The position numbers and the translations under genes are program-made. This document shows positions 61,682 through 64,000 of a stretch of 64,000 nucleotides of DNA, one piece after another (position 1 is the first letter of the stretch; every line of letters starts with the position of its first letter). Source of the DNA: Burkholderiales bacterium (GTDB lineage: Bacteria > Pseudomonadota > Gammaproteobacteria > Burkholderiales > Nitrosomonadaceae); NCBI GenBank assembly GCA_015075225.1, contig JABTUQ010000008.1, forward strand, positions 48,288 to 112,287. The letters are read 5' to 3'. The notes below the pieces were generated by a model. The model made no database searches. It was not told the origin of the DNA and saw nothing but the letters and a program-made list of their open reading frames with translations.

Positions 61682-63413
61682 CCCTTGCCTTCCACCCCGG
61701 AAACGGGAGAAGTCACCAAATTACCAAGAGAATCATCAAACGGCACATTCAGCATCCGCAACGCGCCTTCCATGACGCGGCTAAACACTGGCGCTGCTAC
61801 TGTTCCGCCGTAATACCGGCCGCCTGAAGGTTCGTCAATCATGATCGCCATGATGATGCGTGGGTCAGATGCGGGCGCAAAACCTACAAATGAGGAAATA
61901 TAGCGATCGCTAGCGTACCCTTTCTGTTTTTCCAGCTGTTTATGCGCTGTACCTGTCTTGCCTGCAACCCGGTAGCCATTAATGCGTGCACCATTACCCG
62001 TACCTTCAGGCTGCACGGCAAGCTCCAGCATTTTTCTGACAGATTGCGCCGTTTCAGGTGAAATTACTTTCTGGCCGATGGCAGGTGTATCGCGCTTCAG
62101 CAGCGTAATGGGCTTTAGCTCGCCATCCGTGGCAAACAATGAATAACCTCGCACCAATTGCATGAGGCTAACGGAGATTCCGTGCCCGTAGGACATAGTA
62201 GCCTGCTCGATCGGGCGCCATTTGTTATAAGCACGCAACTGACCACTGGCCTCCCCCGGAAAACCAACACCCGTTTCAGCTCCAAAACCTGAACGATTCA
62301 ACATTTCCCAGAATGTTTTGGGAGGCAACATCAAGGCTATTTTTGCTGCGCCCACATTACTTGAAGTCTGAATCACCTGGGAAACAGTCAAATTGCCTTT
62401 GTCGCGTACATCGCGAATGACTGCCCGACCAATCCGCATTGAACCGCCAGCTGTATCCATCAGGGTATTTGCCTTGACACGGCCTGTTTCCAGCGCAACA
62501 GCAATGGCAAATGGCTTGAGTGTAGATCCTGGCTCAAATGTATCGACCAGCACACGGTTACGAATAACCTGGTTATTCATGCTTGAACGCTGATTGGGAT
62601 TGAAAGCTGGGTAATTGGCCATTGCCAGCACTTCCCCTGTTTTCGCATCCAATGCCACGATGCTGCCCGCCTTGGCCTGCTGTTCTTTTACTGCGCGCGC
62701 CAATTCCCGGTAAGCGAGATACTGTATCTTGCTGTCAATGGAAAGGATCACATCCTGGCCAGATTTGGGTGTCTGGATCTGCCCAACATTTTCCACGATA
62801 CGTCCGATACGATCCTTGATAACGCGCCTTTTGCCATCCTCTCCCGTGAGCACATCCTGCCACGCCAGCTCCATTCCTTCCTGGCCGCGCCCATCCACAT
62901 CGGTAAAACCCAGAATATGGGCAGCCAGCTCGCGCGACGGGTAGTAACGATAAAACTCGTGCTTGAGATACAAACCTTTGATGTTAAGTTCAGCGACCTT
63001 ATCTGCTCTTTCCGGCGGCACTTGCCGCTTCAGATAAACAAACCGCTTGCCACTGTTGATGCGCTCCTGAATCGCTGTTTCATTTACATCCAGCAGATTT
63101 GCCAATTGTTTGATCTGCTGCGGTGTAACAGTGATGGTCTGCGGGTCAATCCACACGGATTTGACAGGAGCACTGATGGCAAGAATTTCACCATTGCGAT
63201 CCTTGATGCTGCCACGCTGGGAATTTTGTTCAATTACCCGCAGATAGCGTGACTGTCCTTGCTGTTGTAAAAAATCCTTGTTCAGTGCCTGTAAATAAAC
63301 AGCGCGAACAACCAATACAACCAGAAAAATCAGCAAAAACCCCAGAACGAGACGAGAGCGCCACTCGGGGAGATCCACGGTGGCGGATTTGCGTGACGGA
63401 TTGAATAAAATTT

Positions 63414-63417
<4 letters not shown>
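61678..63417 (-). CDS. ftsI: Septal peptidoglycan transpeptidase FtsI (PBP3)
   Basis: FtsI cross-links septal peptidoglycan and is a beta-lactam target. The 579-residue protein has one N-terminal membrane helix (LVLGFLLIFLVVLVVRAVYL), the pedestal (RGSIKDRNGEILAISAPV), and the transpeptidase motifs SxxK in EPGSTLKPFAIAVALE, SxN in QTSSNVGAAKIAL and KTG in VAGKTGTAHKQLE. Complete and normal length. Confidence 0.97.

Positions 63418-64000
<583 letters not shown>

Overview
This window looks like chromosome of a betaproteobacterial ammonia oxidiser, most likely Nitrosomonas of the europaea/eutropha lineage. The strongest evidence is a hydroxylamine oxidoreductase - haoB - cytochrome c554 cluster at about 18.8-22.35 kb on the minus strand. 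Supporting evidence is a flagellar fliFGHIJK block and a full dcw (division and cell wall) cluster in the usual betaproteobacterial order. I assign the genus from protein families recalled by sequence; no search was run.

Layout. (1) 1-6.4 kb, plus strand: flagellar export and motor genes fliF (3' part), fliG (frameshifted), fliH, fliI, fliJ, fliK. (2) 6.6-13.9 kb, plus strand: a Ser/Thr-rich octapeptide-repeat protein, then a glycan-modification block: TPR-GT41 O-GlcNAc-transferase-like protein, methyltransferase, GT2 glycosyltransferase, DegT-type sugar aminotransferase and an ATP-grasp/HAD fusion. (3) 13.9-15.9 kb: nested transposase scraps (IS481-, IS3- and IS1182-like), a higBA toxin-antitoxin pair and a 57-bp inverted-repeat element. 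(4) 16-18.8 kb: rhlE, a membrane protein and a small ORF. (5) 18.8-22.35 kb: hao-haoB-cycA, broken by many single-base indels and flanked by inverted copies of a ~145-bp repeat. (6) 22.9-29.7 kb: mnmA, pilU, pilT, yggS, a ferredoxin, coaD, rsmD and an M16-family protein. (7) 29.9-34.1 kb: a fossil integron. Its intI is a deletion-riddled pseudogene, followed by an attI-like core and five gene cassettes, several with clear attC sites. One cassette encodes an intact class D beta-lactamase resembling OXA-9. The last is split by an IS5-family element whose removal restores the reading frame. (8) 34.1-43.8 kb: a parDE-like pair, an amidohydrolase remnant, a GlcD-type FAD oxidase, a BON lipoprotein, pilH/pilI, argB, an FMN reductase, a sugar-phosphate mutarotase and acnA. 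(9) 43.9-46.6 kb: pstCAB without pstS or phoU. (10) 47.2-64 kb, minus strand: rsmH, ftsL, ftsI, murE, murF, mraY, murD, ftsW, murG, murC, murB, ddlB, ftsQ, ftsA, ftsZ, tightly packed with several 4-base start/stop overlaps.

Caution on sequence quality. Frames break by single or double bases in fliG, the glycosyltransferase gene, pilT, yggS, parE and the glcD tail, and very densely across hao-haoB-cycA. Many of these, especially in hao, fall in short homopolymers while the surrounding protein sequence stays conserved. Since hao clusters are multicopy in Nitrosomonas, base-calling or polishing error is at least as likely as real gene decay. The intI deletions, truncated transposases and IS-split cassette are structural and cannot be explained that way.
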